Positions 7,573 through 9,207 of a DNA stretch of 9,207 nt are shown here, one piece after another. Both the position numbers and the translations under genes were made by a program. The DNA is from a bacterium (GTDB lineage Bacteria; Krumholzibacteriota; Krumholzibacteriia; LZORAL124-64-63): positions 1 to 9,207 of the forward strand of contig DAOVZQ010000066.1 of assembly GCA_030635025.1 (NCBI GenBank). The letters run 5' to 3'. Positions within the stretch are counted from its first letter, which is position 1; every line of letters begins with the position of its first letter. A model generated the notes under the pieces. That model was not told where the DNA came from and searched no databases. It saw only the letters and a program-made list of their open reading frames with translations.

Positions 7573-8025
7573 ATGGAATCACCCTGTGGGTTCCGTAACC
7601 GTAATTGGCGCATCGGAAATCGGCACCAATCCGTCCCCCTGGTCCTGAACCTGCACACCATACCCCAACACCGTGGTTTTCGTTTAAACGGTGCCGACTT
7701 CCAGCCGGTCCAGACGAAGATCCGCAAGCGGGGTCTGCGCTGGTTGCAGCGGGATGGCCACCTGGACAACGCGGCTGTCCACACCCTGGACACCGCCGTT
7801 ATTTTGTCCGGCCATGCTGGAGGCTGGTCGGGCGACGCTTCGGTCACGATCGCGCAGTGGGACCGCCACGGTCTGGAACGGCTCGGCCGTCTCAACGATC
7901 AGACCCTGGTTTACAACCTGCGCAAGCCGACCTTTGACGGCCGCAATCCGCAGCCGGCCCTTTTTCACGCATCCACGATTCATTTCGTACTTTCTGCCAA
8001 CCCGCCGCAACATTCCGACGTCTAA
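7573..8025 (+). pseudogene. degraded IS91-family (Y2/rolling-circle) transposase remnant, C-terminal part
   Basis: The 150-codon frame looks like the C-terminal part of an IS91-type transposase, by recollection of family sequence patterns. RKRGLRWLQRDGHLD matches the basic helix before the variable loop. HAGGWSGDASVTIAQWDRHG matches the GGFSxDASVRIxxxDRxG block. LERLGRLNDQTLVYNLRKP with TFDGR matches the ALERLxxLDxxHLVYxLxKPxxDG block. In intact relatives an RYCARP-type segment lies between two LERL-like stretches. Here they are fused, as if an in-frame deletion of about 15 codons removed it, probably including the catalytic Tyr region. The family-typical ending (LTPLEF...RYHGVLAPN) and the N-terminal zinc-finger and HUH parts are not recognisable. 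Recognisable similarity covers about 7680-7943; the ends given are those of the open frame. No ribosome binding site is evident, so it is a non-functional relic. The rest of the 7541-8119 gap shows no other gene. Confidence 0.68.
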
Positions 8026-8040
8026 TCCTGTAATAAGACC

Positions 8041-8079
8041 CGGTACGCAGACGCCCGCCGCTCCCCAGGCGGGGTACCG
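8041..8079 (+). repeat. two-tier hairpin downstream of the IS91 remnant
   Basis: The outer stem CGGTAC (8041-8046)/GTACCG (8074-8079) and inner stem CCCGCC (8054-8059)/GGCGGG (8068-8073) stack on the right side. There is a 7-base bulge on the left and an 8-base loop. No T-run follows, so it is not a typical terminator. It lies 15 bases after the remnant's stop codon and about 40 bases before the next gene. It could be a relic of the subterminal hairpin of an IS91-type oriIS end, or a leader structure of the downstream gene. Confidence 0.4.
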
Positions 8080-8119
8080 AATCCCGACAACCGAACGACC
8101 CCACAGGATGGACGTAATC

Positions 8120-9207
8120 ATGCGCGCTACACTGATCGTTACGATGTTAGTCTGCATCGCCACACCTCTACTCGCCCGCAACGCCGACGCCCCCCCGCCC
8201 CGCATCTACGAGACCCAACGCGTCAGCGGACACAAACCGACTCTCGACGGGCGCGTGGACGAGGCCGCCTGGGACGCCGTGACCTGGTCCGGCGACTTCG
8301 TGCAGCGCCAGCCCGAAGACGGCGCGCCCCCCACAGCTCAAACACAGTTCAAGCTCCTCTACGACGACGAAGCCCTCTACTTCGGCTTCCGCATGGACGA
8401 CGACCCCGACGAGGTCCGCAGCATGCTCGCCCGGCGCGACCGATTCCCCGGCGACTGGGTCGAAATCAACATCGACAGCTACCACGACCAGCGTACGGCC
8501 TTCTCCTTCACTCTCAGCCTTTCCGGCACACGCGGCGACGAATTCATCTCCAACGACGGCAATCGCTGGGACGGCAGCTGGGATCCGGTGTGGGAAGGCG
8601 CCACGCATGTCGATTCCCAGGGCTGGACCGCGGAGATGCGAATCCCCTTGAGTCAGTTGCGTTTCGACGGTGCGGACGACCAGGTGTGGGGCCTGCAGGT
8701 GCAACGGCGGATCTTCCGCGAAGAGGAGCGCTCCACGTGGCAGGAGATCCCCCGCGACTGTTCGGGCTGGGTGAGCAACTTCGGCGAGATCCACGGCATC
8801 AGCGGCATCAAGCCGGCGCGGCGCGTCGAGATCATGCCCTACAGCTCGAGCCGCGCCGAGACCTTTGCAAAGGAGCCGGGCAACCCGTTCCGCGACGGCA
8901 GTTCGTCCAACTTCGATCTGGGCATGGACGGCAAAATCGGATTGAGCAGCGATCTCACCCTGGACTTCACGATCAACCCGGACTTCGGCCAGGTTGAGGC
9001 CGACCCTTCGCAGGTGAACCTGACGGCTTTCGAAACCTACTTCAGCGAGCGACGACCGTTCTTTGTAGAGGGCGCCGATATAATGGACCTGCGTCTGGCT
9101 CCGGCGATCACCGGCGGCAGCTTCACGAGCGACCGACTGTTCTATTCGCGGCGCATCGGCAAGAGTCCTTCCTACTATCCCGCCCTGGGCGACGACGAGT
9201 ACGCCAA
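8120..9207 (+). CDS. exported CBM9-like / DUF5916 protein, 3'-truncated by window edge
   Basis: The frame is open to the right edge (362 codons seen); family members as I recall them are roughly 700-850 aa. It begins with a signal peptide (MRATLIVTML onwards, hydrophobic to about residue 19). A carbohydrate-binding-family-9-like beta domain follows: PTLDGRVDEAAWD (about 41-53), LLYDDEALYFGFRM, DWVEINIDSYHDQRT, and GWTAEMRIPLSQLRF. The junction to the DUF5916 region is clear from INPDFGQVEADPSQVNLTAF and YFSERRPFFVEGADI. DUF5916 proteins are annotated as of unknown function. The C-terminal part is thought to be a beta-rich, possibly outer-membrane, domain, and a sugar or glycan role is suggested only by the CBM9-like part. 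I chose the ATG at 8120 because AGGATGG (8105-8111) gives ribosome-binding spacing and the signal peptide then starts normally. The in-frame ATG at 8108 would overlap that site and add four residues. Confidence 0.88.
   Translation, partial: MRATLIVTMLVCIATPLLARNADAPPPRIYETQRVSGHKPTLDGRVDEAAWDAVTWSGDFVQRQPEDGAPPTAQTQFKLLYDDEALYFGFRMDDDPDEVRSMLARRDRFPGDWVEINIDSYHDQRTAFSFTLSLSGTRGDEFISNDGNRWDGSWDPVWEGATHVDSQGWTAEMRIPLSQLRFDGADDQVWGLQVQRRIFREEERSTWQEIPRDCSGWVSNFGEIHGISGIKPARRVEIMPYSSSRAETFAKEPGNPFRDGSSSNFDLGMDGKIGLSSDLTLDFTINPDFGQVEADPSQVNLTAFETYFSERRPFFVEGADIMDLRLAPAITGGSFTSDRLFYSRRIGKSPSYYPALGDDEYA

Noticed and set aside
7681..7690. Perfect 10-bp palindrome CGTTTAAACG
   Set aside because: It lies inside the transposase remnant's coding frame with no second copy nearby; most likely chance.
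7684..8205. Minus-strand 173-codon frame over the IS91 remnant
   Set aside because: No recognisable motif. The + strand frame has the IS91-like blocks, and this frame runs into the start of the DUF5916 gene.
1..9207. CRISPR arrays, tRNA or rRNA genes, integrase genes, toxin-antitoxin or defence genes
   Set aside because: None seen on either strand; there are no regularly spaced repeats, cloverleaf-like segments or recognisable integrase motifs.

Overview
The window is GC-rich DNA carrying long plus-strand genes, probably from an uncultured or poorly characterised bacterium of the FCB (Bacteroidota-like) sphere. Two things suggest this. The copper/silver RND pump has the long Bacteroidota-type architecture. 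The small secreted protein at 6596-7210 resembles hypothetical exported proteins I associate with candidate phyla such as Krumholzibacteriota/Eisenbacteria. The taxon is inferred from memory of protein style and is weakly supported. All genes I accept are on the + strand.

Layout: (1) 1-3246 is the 3' part of a CusA-type heavy-metal efflux RND permease, cut by the left edge. (2) 3320-3904 is a DEDDh 3'-5' exonuclease. (3) 4039-6384 is a divergent 781-aa transketolase-like enzyme starting with GTG, followed by a good intrinsic terminator at 6404-6439. (4) 6440-7210 is an A+T-richer segment with a plausible sigma70-type promoter and a small secreted protein of unknown function. (5) 7244-7484 is a second copy of only the last 79 codons of the transketolase gene, colinear with the first at an offset of exactly 1100 bp, followed by a very strong terminator at 7506-7540. 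(6) 7573-8025 is a degraded IS91-family (rolling-circle) transposase remnant, followed by a two-tier hairpin. (7) 8120 to the right edge is the 5' part of an exported CBM9-like/DUF5916 protein.

The pump, exonuclease and transketolase show no obvious shared pathway and look like ordinary chromosomal neighbours. The most interesting part is 6140-8100. There the 3' end of the transketolase gene exists twice, bracketing a secreted-protein gene, with an IS91 remnant beside the second copy. By hand count the copies differ at 27 of 237 bases, with no indels and 17 differences at third codon positions. They therefore look like two alleles that diverged under protein-level selection, not a recent duplicate decaying in place. 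This suggests import or recombination of a foreign transketolase 3' end, by an integration-type event or by one-ended IS91 transposition. Both mechanisms are inference.
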